This document shows, in pieces, positions 35,801 through 43,428 of a stretch of 64,000 bases of DNA. Within the stretch, counting starts at the first letter, position 1. Each line of letters starts with the position of its first letter. The stretch is from JBAXTZ01 sp041666525 (GTDB lineage: Bacteria > Bacillota > Negativicutes > JBAXTZ01). A program made the translations under genes and the position numbers. The notes below the pieces were generated by a model that ran no database searches, was not told the DNA's origin, and saw only the letters and a list, made by a program, of their open reading frames with translations. Location: NCBI GenBank assembly GCA_041666525.1, contig JBAYGT010000009.1:38491-102490 (forward strand). The letters are read 5' to 3'.

Positions 35801-36121
35801 GCTGTCACGACTGTGAGCACGCGAAGTTAACCATTCACCTTCATCAACCGGTAACGCCAACACTTTTTTTTCTGGAAGTAATTTACGTAACTCTTTACAC
35901 AAAAACCGCTGTTCATCGTCATCGTGAGAAATGATTAGCGTCATTCTTCGCGCGGCTGTTCCAATGGCAATTATCAACGCTTTACTTTCGCCGGATAGCC
36001 CGTACAACAAGTATTCACCGCTGCTTTTGTCAAAAAACTTTAGCGCTTCAACAATCCGCTCATCTTTTAGCAACCGGCTTTTTAATAAATCTATCATTAA
36101 ACACCAGTGAGCCGGAATCAT
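32819..36121 (-). CDS. mfd: Transcription-repair coupling factor
   Basis: Mfd removes stalled RNA polymerase and recruits UvrA. The chain has a UvrB-like N-terminal part (ALRGGIIDIFPTNSDNPVRIEF), an RNAP-interacting domain (KAGDYVVHGTHGIGRYVG), and a RecG-like translocase with GDVGFGKTEVAMRAAFK, LLIIDEEQRFGVKQKEF and IIVYDADRFGLSQLHQLRGR. The C-terminal TRCF domain has VELPLEPRIDIKVDGYIP. 1100 residues from 36121; the inner ATG at 36097 (MIDLLKSRLL) also fits family N-termini, and neither start has a strong ribosome-binding site. Confidence 0.96.
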   Translation of the reverse strand: MIPAHWCLMIDLLKSRLLKDERIVEALKFFDKSSGEYLLYGLSGESKALIIAIGTAARRMTLIISHDDDEQRFLCKELRKLLPEKKVLALPVDEGEWLTSRAHSRDSGSARIAALGALLGDNSAIVVATIQSVTQKLPPARMQKLAKIKLKVGLEYEFGELQKKLIESGYERCDEIEGHGQFALRGGIIDIFPTNSDNPVRIEFYGDEIDGMREFDLRDQRSIEKLETLEILPFRLSGKAANISEYLPDDVLVVFDESARARDNLKKVFAESSDRRREFLTFDELRGVLNAKAVIQISSLVNQVEGIASNHIVGVQARQIPPYRRRFDMFINDAKEFIARDYAVLVTVTEKCRSVEIAQYAENNGIKAAQFFNVRPQPEQLGKPRLYVIRGELAAGIEFVGCKTIVVSESDLFVSRKPVQYGKTDERKRGVFLGELKAGDYVVHGTHGIGRYVGVETLLVDDAHKDYFHIQYSGTDKLFVPVEQVQLLSRYVGGEDVAPKLSKLGHNDWEKKKTRAKKAVEDIAEELLALHAGREAATGIAFSPDNEWQQEFEAAFPYVETEDQLSAIVEIKADMESISPMERLLCGDVGFGKTEVAMRAAFKAVMSGYQVAVLAPTTVLALQHYNNFHMRCSGFGVKVGLNCRLVREETRRLTMNAAREGKLDILIGTHGLLRDDVSFKKIGLLIIDEEQRFGVKQKEFLKKWQGNADILSLSATPIPRTLHLALGGARNMSIIETPPPERLPVQTYVIEATDEIVRQAIRKELNRGGQVFFVYNRVQTMDKVFLKLRDIVPEANVVMAHGQMSEELMEQAITDFYEGKYNVLLATTIIENGVDMPNVNTIIVYDADRFGLSQLHQLRGRVGRSNRQAYAYFFYRENKVVNEVAERRLRAVQDFTELGVGFKIAMRDMEIRGAGDILGSQQHGHIMGVGFMLYAKMLEEAIRRLRGGKPVELPLEPRIDIKVDGYIPRGYVDDAMHKIEIYQKIAAARDEEGITDVLDELIDRFGEPPQEVMRLLMVARIKNTARTLGIAEVLMQNGQLTLNFSDKPNIDPEKIIKLKTNRRYIVNLKIKKPERISVEFRENQKDDVGAINTVLKILVD

Positions 36122-36178
36122 TCCGACCCCGACTGCTTCCTCGTATTATTCATTCTAATTTTGCATACAGCTAGCTTT

Positions 36179-37174
36179 TTAAAATCCAGCCTTCAGCTGC
36201 GCAATCGCCTTCCATAGTTCGTCACCGACCGGTTTGGCAATGTTCAACTCAATTCCGTTCCGGATAATTATTTTTCTGTCATCCTGAGTAATTGTTCCAA
36301 TAACCGCTGCTTGAATACCATTTTTCAAAAGTTCTTCAACCAACAAATCGCCGTTTTGGACAGCGACAAGCAACGATCCGGAAGAAATAAGCCTCAGCGG
36401 ATCAACATTTAACTGCGCGCACAATCGTTCAGTAACATCGCTAACCGGAATTTTGTCAGCGTAAATTTTCACGCCGAGGCGACCGGATTCTGACATTTCA
36501 TATACAGCCCCCAGCACACCGCCTTCAGTAACATCATGCATCGCCGTTGTCTGATGCTTGAGCGCAATTCGACCTTCTGGTGCGACACTTAGCTGATCGG
36601 AAAATTGTTGCGCAACCGCAAAATCCTGCGGACTAAACCTTTGTTCCAATTGTTCGGAAAAATCAGAAAACAAAATTGCTGTTCCTTCAATCCCCGCGCC
36701 TTTGGTCAGCACCAAATCATTGCCGCTGCAAACACCAGACGATTTTACCAGTTTTTTTGTTTTACCAATAGTCGTAGCACATACTACCGGTTTATTAACT
36801 GCCGCAGTAAATTCAGTATGTCCACCAATTATTTCGATATTAAGCTCTTTTGCCGCTGCATCGGCATCGCGCATAATCTGCTCAACATCATATTCATCGG
36901 CAGTTTCCGGCATCAATAGCGTCAACAATATCGCAACCGGCTCGGCGCCGTTGGCAATGATATCATTTGATGAAACAATAACTGCCAATCTACCGGTCCC
37001 ACGGTCTGCGCCGGTTATCGGGTCGGATGACACAACCATTATTTCATTGTCAAATTTCAACGCCGCCGAATCTTCACCAAATTCAGCACCAACTAGCACT
37101 TCTGCACGTGTGTGGCCTGAATATTGCAGCACGCTTTTTCGCAATGCATCAACCGACAACTTACCATAACTCAT
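36179..37174 (-). CDS. AIR synthase-related (HypE/PurM-like) protein
   Basis: A 331-residue PurM-fold protein. GAEFGEDSAALKF, VVSSDPITGADR, VSSNDIIANGAEPVAILLTLL and AMHDVTEGGVLGAVYEMSE follow the HypE order of conserved ATP-binding stretches. No other hydrogenase maturation gene is near, and there is no C-terminal cysteine as in HypE (the C-terminus is IAQLKAGF), so it is not HypE itself. Its role is unknown. Confidence 0.8.
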   Translation of the reverse strand: MSYGKLSVDALRKSVLQYSGHTRAEVLVGAEFGEDSAALKFDNEIMVVSSDPITGADRGTGRLAVIVSSNDIIANGAEPVAILLTLLMPETADEYDVEQIMRDADAAAKELNIEIIGGHTEFTAAVNKPVVCATTIGKTKKLVKSSGVCSGNDLVLTKGAGIEGTAILFSDFSEQLEQRFSPQDFAVAQQFSDQLSVAPEGRIALKHQTTAMHDVTEGGVLGAVYEMSESGRLGVKIYADKIPVSDVTERLCAQLNVDPLRLISSGSLLVAVQNGDLLVEELLKNGIQAAVIGTITQDDRKIIIRNGIELNIAKPVGDELWKAIAQLKAGF

Positions 37175-37240
37175 AATATTTCACTCGCCTATTTTTTCAT
37201 TCGTCGGCAACTTACAGCCGACCGATTAAACTCATTGTTG

Positions 37241-37269
37241 ATTATAACACAAGCCAAACTAACAAAAAA
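37241..37269 (-). promoter_or_regulatory. Candidate promoter of the AIR-synthase-like gene
   Basis: Minus-strand TATAAT (37241-37246) lies exactly 17 bases from TTTTTT (37264-37269), which is the T-tract of the permease terminator. The start site would be about 60 bases before the ATG. Confidence 0.4.
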
Positions 37270-37290
37270 CCCCTCAAATTGAGGGGTTTT
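37264..37290 (-). terminator. Intrinsic terminator of the AAT permease gene
   Basis: Perfect stem AAAACCCCTC/GAGGGGTTTT (37266-37275, 37281-37290) with a five-base loop, followed on the minus strand by TTTTTTG. It lies 12 bases after the permease stop. Confidence 0.85.
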
Positions 37291-37302
37291 ACATAACAAA
37301 GT

Positions 37303-38721
37303 TTAGGGATCGGTAACATTGTTCGATTGACTAACTGCATTCCACATCCGTGACCATATTCCCTTAGTGTTGCCATAATAGATACCCGCAGGTATTATTA
37401 TTGCCGGGATACCGATCCACAAAGTAGTACGCATTTCTTCAGAGAACAACATCGCAAAAATGCAGACCAGTTGAATGATTATTGCAAACCAAGTCATATA
37501 CGGAAAATATGGTGTACTATGACTGATATTCGCAAGTTTTCCGCCTTGCGCTAAAAACCGCTTGCGGAATCGCAACTGCGAAACACAGATAGTAATCCAT
37601 ACAACTTCACCGGCAAATCCGCTCAGCAAAATCAAATGTTCGTAAAACATCCCGGTTCGATCCATTGCGTATAAGAACAATACAAACCAGGAAACCACAA
37701 TCGACAGCAACGCTGCATTATGCGGAACGTGCTGCCGGTTCAGCTTGCCGAGAAATTTCGGTGCGAACCCTTCTTTTTGCAGAGAATATAACAACCGGGT
37801 GCAGGCAAACATATCGCTATTCGAAGCTGATAAAGCTGCCGACAGTACGATTACTGACAACACCCCGCCTAGCCACCCCAAACCGTTAGCTGCAAGCGCC
37901 TCGCCGAAAGCATTTTCCGAACCCGCTACTTTATCCCAAGGCAAAATCACCACCAGCAACAGAATTGGAATAGTGTATAACGAAACAATTGTACGCGTAA
38001 CATTTTTCACAGCTTTGGGTAATGATTTTTCTGGATCGATACTTTCGCCAGCGGTCAAACCAATAGTTTCTGCGCCCTGGTAATTTCCCAACACTATCAG
38101 CATTACCAACAATACTGAAAACCAACCATTTGGCGCAAATCCGCCGTTACCCATTAATATTGTGCTACCGATGAAACCGGCGTTACCAATCCAACCAATA
38201 GCAATTAATGCAGCAACAATACTAAACAAAACAATAGCGCCTACCTTGGCAATTGACAACCAAAATTCCGTTTCGCCAAAAGTTTCCACACGAAACATAT
38301 TGAGAATTGTAACCAACAGGCAGAAAAACACCGCCCACCATACTGCGCCGACTTGAGGCACAAACACATGCATTATTATTCCGGCAGCTATTGGCTCGCT
38401 TGGTGTTACACACTGCACCCAATAACACCAACCAATACCACAAGCCCAAGTTGGCGAAATCAATTCTTTGGCATAAGTAATGAATGAACCAGTAACAGGC
38501 TTATACAACATCAATTCACGATAACAAAGCATTACCATCATGACAATCATACCGCCCAACAGGTATCCGACAATCGAAGCCGGACCGGCCTGACTAATCG
38601 CATAGCTGTTACCAAGAAAATATCCGCTATCGATAATAAAACCGAGCGCGATAAACTGCACATGACGGTTTTTCAAACCGCGACGCAATTCTATATCTTT
38701 TTCTAAATCATTTTTTTGCAC
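37303..38721 (-). CDS. AAT-family amino acid permease
   Basis: A 472-residue inner-membrane transporter of the amino acid transporter family (LysP, AroP, GabP). ELRRGLKNRHVQFIALG and GYFLGNSYAISQAGPASI match the family's N-terminus, and about 12 hydrophobic segments follow; QGAETIGLTAGESIDPEKSL is the conserved loop after segment 6. The start is GTG at 38721 after GGAGGT. Substrate is not decided by sequence; an aromatic-residue-rich candidate leader peptide upstream hints at aromatic amino acids. The leader is about 270 bases. Confidence 0.88.
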   Translation of the reverse strand: MQKNDLEKDIELRRGLKNRHVQFIALGFIIDSGYFLGNSYAISQAGPASIVGYLLGGMIVMMVMLCYRELMLYKPVTGSFITYAKELISPTWACGIGWCYWVQCVTPSEPIAAGIIMHVFVPQVGAVWWAVFFCLLVTILNMFRVETFGETEFWLSIAKVGAIVLFSIVAALIAIGWIGNAGFIGSTILMGNGGFAPNGWFSVLLVMLIVLGNYQGAETIGLTAGESIDPEKSLPKAVKNVTRTIVSLYTIPILLLVVILPWDKVAGSENAFGEALAANGLGWLGGVLSVIVLSAALSASNSDMFACTRLLYSLQKEGFAPKFLGKLNRQHVPHNAALLSIVVSWFVLFLYAMDRTGMFYEHLILLSGFAGEVVWITICVSQLRFRKRFLAQGGKLANISHSTPYFPYMTWFAIIIQLVCIFAMLFSEEMRTTLWIGIPAIIIPAGIYYGNTKGIWSRMWNAVSQSNNVTDP

Positions 38722-38745
38722 AACGGACCTCCATTTTTCTCACTC

Positions 38746-38829
38746 GGGCCGATCAGCCACAATCTAAATCGCGGCAGCCCCTAAAATTCACCTCTCCTAT
38801 TCTTACAGGGGAATCAAATCTCATTCCCC
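38746..38829 (-). promoter_or_regulatory. Structured leader RNA of the permease gene
   Basis: Two stable elements lie between the predicted start site and the GTG. A 7-bp stem GGGGAAT/ATTCCCC (38808-38814, 38823-38829) has no T-tract. Nearer the gene, GGGCTG/CGGCCC encloses CCGCGA/TTGTGG (38746-38780), a two-part 12-bp stem ending about 16 bases before GGAGGT. I could not assign it to lysine, T-box, SAM, glycine or other riboswitches I know. The 38722-39081 stretch has no conventional gene. Confidence 0.45.
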
Positions 38830-38895
38830 AGATTCGCAATAAACACCGACTACTGTCGTTTTTCTTTGCATATACAAAAAATAAGCGCAATGCAT
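38821..38895 (-). CDS. Possible 24-codon leader peptide in the permease leader
   Basis: A short ORF in the leader, starting ATG 38895 and ending TGA 38821-38823, encodes MHCAYFLYMQRKTTVVGVYC plus four more residues. Five of the first 19 positions are Tyr or Phe (Y5, F6, Y8, Y19 and so on), and the stop lies inside the first hairpin stem, the layout of attenuator peptides. A tiny upstream ORF (MMW) ends at TGATG, overlapping this start. The ribosome-binding site is weak, so the ORF may not be translated. Confidence 0.3.
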   Translation of the reverse strand: MHCAYFLYMQRKTTVVGVYCESGE

Positions 38896-38995
38896 CACCA
38901 CATCATTTTTACACAACGCAACAAGGCAAGCCCTTTATTTTTGTCAAAAGCATATTTATTACGGCTTTTGTTAATCATTAAATTAACGTAACGAT

Positions 38996-39023
38996 ATTAT
39001 AGCTTATTTTTAAAAAATTGCAA
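38996..39023 (-). promoter_or_regulatory. Promoter of the AAT permease gene
   Basis: Minus-strand TTGCAA (39018-39023), 16-base spacer, consensus TATAAT (38996-39001). The start site would be near 38989, giving a leader of roughly 270 bases. Confidence 0.6.
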
Positions 39024-39081
39024 TAGCATTATGTTGTCAGGACATTTATTATCTGATAAATTCACTTATATGATGATGTTG

Positions 39082-39531
39082 CTAATTCCAGGACGCAATC
39101 ATTTCTTGTACATATGGCATCGCAATACCTGACCACTCAAATCCGGGTCGCACAGTATCATCCAATTCAACACATCGATAAGCCTGTCCGGCCTGCGGAA
39201 CAGTACCGCTCACAGTTCCGTCTGGATTCCTTACAGTAAATGCCTGCATTGGCGGAACCGGATTTGCAACAAGATACCCGGCTGCGACCATATCATCAAT
39301 GCCCGATGCAACGCTAATTTGCACCGATCTTTGAGCAGCATAAATTTGCGCAGCTTGATCCATTGAAGCTAAATCAGCTTTCACCTTTGCAATCCGTGCG
39401 GCATCACTTTGCCCAATCAACTTCGGAATAACAATCGCAGCTAAAATACCTAATACAGCAATAACAACCAATAACTCTACAAGCGTGAAACCTTGATAAT
39501 TCGAACTGATTTTTCGTAATCTGTTAAACAT
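39082..39531 (-). CDS. Type IV pilin-like / pseudopilin protein
   Basis: The N-terminus has a prepilin peptidase site: after Q13-G14 comes F15 TLVELLVVIAVLGILAAI with glutamate at +5, the hallmark of type IV pilins and type II secretion pseudopilins. The mature part is about 135 residues, with SDAARIAKVKADLASMDQA like PilA/GspG. No other pilus, secretion or prepilin peptidase gene is in the window. It may be a minor pilin or part of a competence system encoded elsewhere. Confidence 0.88.
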   Translation of the reverse strand: MFNRLRKISSNYQGFTLVELLVVIAVLGILAAIVIPKLIGQSDAARIAKVKADLASMDQAAQIYAAQRSVQISVASGIDDMVAAGYLVANPVPPMQAFTVRNPDGTVSGTVPQAGQAYRCVELDDTVRPGFEWSGIAMPYVQEMIASWN

Positions 39532-39573
39532 AATCTCCTCATCTCATAACAACATATCATACATTTTATTGCA

Positions 39574-40392
39574 TTACATCAACCACGCTATCGCTTCAAC
39601 AACATTTTTTTGCCAACATTCGGTTGTATGGTTGCCTTCTTCGACAATGTTCAACAGAACATCTTCGCCCAATTCAAAACCTATACCGCCAAGATAATCA
39701 TTATAAAAGTCCAACACATCTTGCAAGTATTTTTCATTGCTCGTACTACCACCGGGAACATTTTCCGTTGTACCGACTTCCATATAAATCTTTAGACGAT
39801 AATTCGGTTTATAGAGTTTTGCAAACGGCACTTTGAATGATGCCATATCGCTTCCATCAGAGAATGACACTCCAGGCGAAAATGCAGCAACTTTACTGAA
39901 AATATGCGGGTATTTTAGAGCTGCCCAAATTGCATAAGTCGCACTCAAAGAGCTACCAAACAACCCGGTATAATTACGCATCGGCATTGTGCGGAAATTA
40001 GCGTCAATGTAAGGTTTTAATTCATACGCCAGCCAATTACCAAACTCATCACCCCAACCATGCCACTCCTCGCCATAATCAAATGAATATTCATTGTCAC
40101 GCGGGTAAGTATATTTTTCAAATAATTTTTTATATTCATTGGCACTTTCAACCGCAACTATAATTGCGCCGCTAAATTTCTCTTCGGCAACCAGTTTATC
40201 TACAGTAAGATCATAGCAAAAACTCCATTCCGGTTTTTTAGCAGTTGCTGCCAACGCAGATTCACCATCCAAAACATATATCACCGGAAACCGCCGCCCA
40301 GGTTCATTGTAATTAGATGGCAAACTGATATTCACCGTGCGCGTACGATTAAAATTACGCATTAATACCTTGCGAGTAACTAATTCAGACAT
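39574..40392 (-). CDS. Esterase (alpha/beta-hydrolase, esterase D/Fes-like)
   Basis: A cytoplasmic alpha/beta hydrolase of the putative esterase family. FPVIYVLDGESA, then the nucleophile elbow GLFGSSLSATYA, AAFSPGVSF, and a C-terminal histidine in EEGNHTTECW complete the likely triad. The glycine usually after the nucleophile pocket (GSSMGG) is replaced (GSSLSA). From ATG 40392, preceded by GGAGGT, it has 272 residues; a TTG six codons upstream is not preferred. Substrate unknown. Confidence 0.85.
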   Translation of the reverse strand: MSELVTRKVLMRNFNRTRTVNISLPSNYNEPGRRFPVIYVLDGESALAATAKKPEWSFCYDLTVDKLVAEEKFSGAIIVAVESANEYKKLFEKYTYPRDNEYSFDYGEEWHGWGDEFGNWLAYELKPYIDANFRTMPMRNYTGLFGSSLSATYAIWAALKYPHIFSKVAAFSPGVSFSDGSDMASFKVPFAKLYKPNYRLKIYMEVGTTENVPGGSTSNEKYLQDVLDFYNDYLGGIGFELGEDVLLNIVEEGNHTTECWQKNVVEAIAWLM

Positions 40393-40448
40393 ATCTACCT
40401 CCGATTTCAAATTTCAAGCTCAAATTTTCAGCATCAAACCGCCAACTA

Positions 40449-40949
40449 TTACCATTTGTTCAGATGTACTCGATCTTCTTTATATCGATTTTCAGTTGTT
40501 TTTATTTCTGCCGGCACGCCGACTGGCACCAGGCAGAGTGGAATAACTTCTTTGGGTAACGCAAATTTTTCGCGAAATTTTGCCACACGGCCGTCATCCG
40601 GATAAACACCCAGCCAAACCGCTCCAAGTCCGGCGGCCTGTGCCGCTATCAACAGATTTTCAGCAGCAGCCGAACAATCTTGAACCCAATAACCCGAATG
40701 CCGCTCTCTGCGCAAGTCACCACACACCAGTATTGCCACTGGTGCTTCCTTTAACATCTGTGAATACGGATGAATTTCGGGGATACTGTCCAAAACTCCA
40801 CGTTCTGTAATAACCACAAATTCCCACGGCTGCTCATTGCCGGCCGAAGGTGCACTCATTGCAGCATGGAGTAAATCCTTTATTTGATCATCAGAAACTG
40901 CTTGAGTAGTATATTTGCGAATACTTCTTCTTTCAAGAACTGCTTTCAT
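40449..40949 (-). CDS. Nitroreductase-family protein
   Basis: An FMN-dependent oxidoreductase of 166 residues. LERRSIRKYTTQAV at the N-terminus is the FMN-contact motif, followed by MSAPSAGNEQPWEFVVI and LIAAQAAGLGAVWLGVYP. Such proteins reduce nitro compounds, quinones or flavins; the natural substrate is unknown. It overlaps the patatin gene by four bases, so the two are probably co-transcribed. Confidence 0.93.
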   Translation of the reverse strand: MKAVLERRSIRKYTTQAVSDDQIKDLLHAAMSAPSAGNEQPWEFVVITERGVLDSIPEIHPYSQMLKEAPVAILVCGDLRRERHSGYWVQDCSAAAENLLIAAQAAGLGAVWLGVYPDDGRVAKFREKFALPKEVIPLCLVPVGVPAEIKTTENRYKEDRVHLNKW

Positions 40950-41884
40950 TTTCTACTCCTACCGACTATTTTATTTTTTAGAAAAACTGATTTCAATTCC
41001 AAAAACGCCTTGTCCGCTTCTTGTGCGGCCAACCGCCTAAGTTCCGGAACGATCGTGATGTCATCGTAATCATATTTCAACGGCGGTACTGCCGGATTAA
41101 AACGAAATAAATTTTTCCGGTTATTACCTAACAGCTGCAGTGCAATTACCTGCGTTGTAGTCTCTTGGGCGCGGATCAAAACAAAAGGCAAAAGCGGCAG
41201 CCATTCGGCCCAACCGTCGATGTTTTTGTGAAAATCGTATTCATCAAATAAACAGCCAATACTCAAAACATCGATATCTTCCGGTTTTATCCTATAACGA
41301 TTAATTGCCTCAATAATTCCGAGTACAGTCGGATCGTTGGCAACGACCACGCCGTCTACCAGCTTTCTGCCATCTGGAGAATCATATGCCGGCAAAATTA
41401 CCGGAACGGCTGCCGCCCCCATCGCAACATCAACCATACGCACATCAGAATATCCGTCAATGTTCTCTGTGAATGGTGTTTTATATAACGCAGGACGCTG
41501 TTCTATTAAATCATAACTAGTCAATAGCAGATTCACCTTGCTGTCTGATAACCGTCGATCACCTAGCACTTCAGTGAAAGCTGTCAACATTTTGGCTTGT
41601 TTTTGACGAGCGGTCAACAGCCGGCCAATAATCTTAGATGAACCAAATATATTACGGCATGCCGCCTCATATTCAACAAATATTTCGTGCGCATTCAATC
41701 CTGCCCCTAAGGCAAGTGCTATAACCGCTCCGGCAGATGTGCCAACACACAAATCAAAATATCCACCTATATTTGTATTATTGCCGAGCAGCTGCTCCAA
41801 TCGCGCTAAAAATGCCGCGGGAAAACAGCCGCGCACACCACCGCCATCAATGGACAAAATCCTGAACCGTTTTTTACCAAACAT
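40946..41884 (-). CDS. Patatin-like phospholipase
   Basis: A lipid acyl hydrolase of the patatin family. SIDGGGVRGCFPAAFLARLE is the oxyanion loop, GTSAGAVIALA the GxSxG elbow with the catalytic serine, and LVDGVVVANDP the aspartate of the Ser-Asp dyad. 312 residues, no signal peptide. Its ATG follows the galM stop directly (TAG-ATG). Confidence 0.92.
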   Translation of the reverse strand: MFGKKRFRILSIDGGGVRGCFPAAFLARLEQLLGNNTNIGGYFDLCVGTSAGAVIALALGAGLNAHEIFVEYEAACRNIFGSSKIIGRLLTARQKQAKMLTAFTEVLGDRRLSDSKVNLLLTSYDLIEQRPALYKTPFTENIDGYSDVRMVDVAMGAAAVPVILPAYDSPDGRKLVDGVVVANDPTVLGIIEAINRYRIKPEDIDVLSIGCLFDEYDFHKNIDGWAEWLPLLPFVLIRAQETTTQVIALQLLGNNRKNLFRFNPAVPPLKYDYDDITIVPELRRLAAQEADKAFLELKSVFLKNKIVGRSRK

Positions 41885-42958
41885 CTAATTCTCGCCAAAT
41901 TTGCTTTCTTTATCATTAACATTTACGCTAAACCGATAAATCGTAGTCTGACGGTATTTTTCGTCAGGTAGCAATTGTACCGAAGGAAATCCGGGTTGAT
42001 TTGGCGAATCCGGATAAGGCTCTGCTTCAATTGCCACACCGCCAAAATTTTGATATTTCTTACCATTTCTGCCAATTGTACCGTTTAAAAAATTACCGGT
42101 ATATACTTGAATTCCTGGTTCCGTAGTAAATACTTCCATAATTCTGCCGCTATGTCTGTCACTCAAAGTCAGGGCATACCGCAATTTCTGGTGTTCGCCC
42201 CGCACTACCCAGCAATGGTCATAGCCATTTCCGGCTTGACACAGTTGCTCGCAGTAACTCTGCAAATCTTGTCCAATCTTTTTTGCTACACGAAAATCAA
42301 ACGGTGACCTATCTACTACTTTCAATTGTCCATAAGGTATTAAATCAGCATTGACAGGCACATAGTAATCAGCTGAAATTTGTAGTTCTTGATCTAAAAT
42401 TGAAGTCATACCGCCGTCCCTCAGGTTGAAATATATATGCGAAGTGAAACCGACAACTGTTAGCTGATCAGTATTCGCATAATAGTTTATCACTAACTCA
42501 TTGGCAGCTGTCAATTCATAACGCACAGTCAGTCTGACTTCGCCGGGAAATCCTTGATCTCCGTCAGGACTAATGATCGATAGTTCGATAAAACTCTCGT
42601 CATAATCATCTACCGTCCATAACCGCTTGCTGAAATTATCTACCCCGCCATGCAAATTGTTTTTGCCATTATTCACCGATAATAGATGCTCTTTATCGTT
42701 CAAGCTAAACTTTGCGTTATTTATACGATTGCAATACCGACCGCAAACAGCTCCAAAATACGGAATATTGTTTAGCCACTGCGCGCAATTGTCAAAACCA
42801 AGCGTAATTTCAGCAAATACACCATTTTTGTCCGGCGTTTTCACAGAGACTACCGTCGCCCCAAAATTGATTATTTCAACACTGGTCAAATGTTCATTTC
42901 TAAGCGTAAATTTAAATACATCTCTATCATCCGCTGTTTTTCCGAAAAATTCCGGCAT
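41885..42958 (-). CDS. galM: Aldose 1-epimerase
   Basis: GalM interconverts alpha and beta anomers of galactose or glucose. From ATG 42958, preceded by GAGGAAA, the product has 357 residues; an upstream start at 43018 would run into the hup terminator. NNLHGGVDNFSKRLW, the catalytic histidine in GYDHCWVV and the glutamate in AIEAEPYPDSPNQPGFP match the family. Confidence 0.94.
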   Translation of the reverse strand: MPEFFGKTADDRDVFKFTLRNEHLTSVEIINFGATVVSVKTPDKNGVFAEITLGFDNCAQWLNNIPYFGAVCGRYCNRINNAKFSLNDKEHLLSVNNGKNNLHGGVDNFSKRLWTVDDYDESFIELSIISPDGDQGFPGEVRLTVRYELTAANELVINYYANTDQLTVVGFTSHIYFNLRDGGMTSILDQELQISADYYVPVNADLIPYGQLKVVDRSPFDFRVAKKIGQDLQSYCEQLCQAGNGYDHCWVVRGEHQKLRYALTLSDRHSGRIMEVFTTEPGIQVYTGNFLNGTIGRNGKKYQNFGGVAIEAEPYPDSPNQPGFPSVQLLPDEKYRQTTIYRFSVNVNDKESKFGEN

Positions 42959-43016
42959 AATATTTCCTCGTTTCAAAAACTCACAGTTATTATACCTTTT
43001 TGACAGCGAAAAATCC

Positions 43017-43043
43017 AAAAAAAAACATCCGCTTACGCAGATG
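43017..43043 (-). terminator. Intrinsic terminator of hup
   Basis: Stem CATCCGC/GCAGATG (43026-43032, 43037-43043, one G-U pair) with a four-base loop, followed on the minus strand by nine Ts. It begins 16 bases after the hup stop. Confidence 0.85.
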
Positions 43044-43059
43044 CTTTTTTATTACTGAA

Positions 43060-43365
43060 TTACTTTTTCTTTGCTTTTTTTGCAGAAACAGGAGAATTGA
43101 CGGCATCTTTAAGCGCTTTACCAGCTTTGAACGCCGGGCTCTTGCTTGCTTTAATGTTAATCGCCTTGCCAGTAGCCGGGTTCCGACCTACACGAGCTTT
43201 GCGCTCACGAATTTCGAAAGTGCCAAAGCCAATCAATTGAACCTTATCGCCAGTTTTCAGAGTTTCGCCAACAACTGCTACTATAGCATTAACTGCTGCC
43301 TCAGCTGCCTTTTTAGTCATTTCAGCTTTTGCTGCAACAGCTGCTACCAATTGTGTCTTGTTCAT
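43060..43365 (-). CDS. hup: DNA-binding protein HU
   Basis: A histone-like dimer that bends DNA. 101 residues: MNKTQLVAAVAAKAEMTKK, then LIGFGTFEIRERKARVGRNP with the arm, and FKAGKALKDAVN. It has an extra basic C-terminal tail, SAKKAKKK, beyond the usual 90-95 residues; such tails raise DNA affinity in some HU proteins. Placement next to mazG matches other Firmicutes. Confidence 0.97.
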   Translation of the reverse strand: MNKTQLVAAVAAKAEMTKKAAEAAVNAIVAVVGETLKTGDKVQLIGFGTFEIRERKARVGRNPATGKAINIKASKSPAFKAGKALKDAVNSPVSAKKAKKK

Positions 43366-43428
43366 CGGAATGAACCTCCCTATTATTTTCAGCGAAAGCC
43401 TGCACCCGCAATGCTTACACCTTCTTAA

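Noticed and set aside
36179..37174. HypE for the AIR-synthase-like gene
   Set aside because: The C-terminal cysteine needed for carbamoyl transfer in HypE is missing and no other hyp gene is in the window.
38746..38790. T-box or lysine riboswitch in the permease leader
   Set aside because: AGGGGCTGCCGCG looks superficially like the T-box sequence, but the required UGGN stretch that pairs with the tRNA end is missing, and no lysine riboswitch GCCGAAG core is found.
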